Positions 58,203-58,385 of a stretch of DNA of 58,385 nt are shown here, piece by piece. The stretch spans positions 1 through 58,385 of the forward strand of contig JAEUKX010000039.1 of the NCBI GenBank assembly GCA_016794025.1, written 5' to 3'. Source of the DNA: Rhodospirillales bacterium (GTDB lineage Bacteria > Pseudomonadota > Alphaproteobacteria > CACIAM-22H2). Position 1 is the stretch's first letter; every line of letters starts with the position of its first letter. The position numbers were made by a program, and so were the translations under genes. Under the pieces are notes generated by a model that did not search any database, was not told the DNA's origin, and saw only the letters and a program-made list of their open reading frames with translations.

Positions 58203-58385
58203 TCAGGGCGGCGATACGACGGCGATATCGCGGATTTTCCGGGCGCCGGCCGCAACGGGGCCGATCTCCCTGAGCTTGCCATTCGTCACGGAAAACTCCC
58301 AGAGCCGCCCGGCGGCGATGGCGAAACCGGTATAGTTCTGCATGCCCTTGTCGGTATGGATGTCGACCGCATCGACCGACGTTCC
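58203..58385 (-). CDS. C-terminal fragment of a protein of unknown function
   Basis: The last 60 residues of a minus-strand gene whose 5' part lies beyond the right edge. Visible are SVDAVDIHTDKGMQNYTGF, then AIAAGRLWEFSVTNGKLREI and a Gly/Ala/Arg tail ending RDIAVVSPP. The mix of short strands suggests a beta-rich C-terminus. Not recognised; no function proposed. It may be co-transcribed with the GST gene. Confidence 0.55.
   Translation of the reverse strand, partial: GTSVDAVDIHTDKGMQNYTGFAIAAGRLWEFSVTNGKLREIGPVAAGARKIRDIAVVSPP

Overview
The window reads as a high-GC alphaproteobacterial chromosome segment with ordinary housekeeping content. No phage, insertion sequence, CRISPR array or plasmid function was recognised. 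The class assignment rests on the order pcm-like / TolC / PopZ / valS, an NDUFS4-type complex I subunit, the AapJQMP amino acid importer, an ImuA-ImuB-DnaE2 mutagenesis cassette with a GAAC-N7-GAAC-like LexA box, and a two-domain dCTP deaminase. The order within the class cannot be fixed from the sequence alone.

Layout. 1-700: start of a TPP-riboswitch-controlled ABC transporter gene (minus strand). 747-3639: histone-deacetylase-like hydrolase, DUF192 protein, tRNA-Pro and a Gfo/Idh/MocA dehydrogenase. 3653-7325: membrane sensor kinase, complex I subunit, tRNA-Arg and two uncharacterised proteins. 7372-9304: metC-hisI-modE-like unit. 9523-13790: aapJ-aapQ-aapM-aapP. 13812-17624: NUDIX-cysK-sseA unit, OsmC protein and aspartate dehydrogenase. 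17745-21118: secreted protein, two tandem OmpA-type porins and a DHCW-type cupin. 21119-27058: dnaE2-imuB-imuA, with a divergent small-protein unit. 27064-30319: glpD, a lipoprotein, an LpxR-like deacylase, tRNA-Asn and tRNA-Cys. 30430-39645: pcm-like, tolC, popZ, valS, metG, tatD-like and a PhnP-like hydrolase. 39797-43364: pentapeptide protein, mazG, alpha/beta hydrolase and threonine-dehydratase-type enzyme. 43455-46660: two tandem uncharacterised helical paralogues, a candidate small RNA, small membrane proteins and an EamA exporter. 46738-50134: RNA-modification genes enclosing a TolA/TonB-like protein. 50131-53020: PAS protein, methyltransferase divergent from an AraC regulator, and tRNA-Ser. 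53340-58385: small protein, dCTP deaminase, MFS/DUF2798 operon divergent from a LysR regulator, a GST, and a gene cut by the right edge.

The best leads for something undescribed are: (i) an orphan small RNA at about 44907-45018 with a strong promoter, two hairpins, a repeated CTGGTCCC motif and a perfect 13-bp terminator; (ii) the translationally coupled pair of unknown helical paralogues just before it; (iii) a self-contained 62-residue protein unit sharing its upstream region with the SOS mutagenesis cassette; and (iv) several clean operator-like dyads or repeats with no assigned regulator (7298-7325, 50653-50675, 51753-51782).
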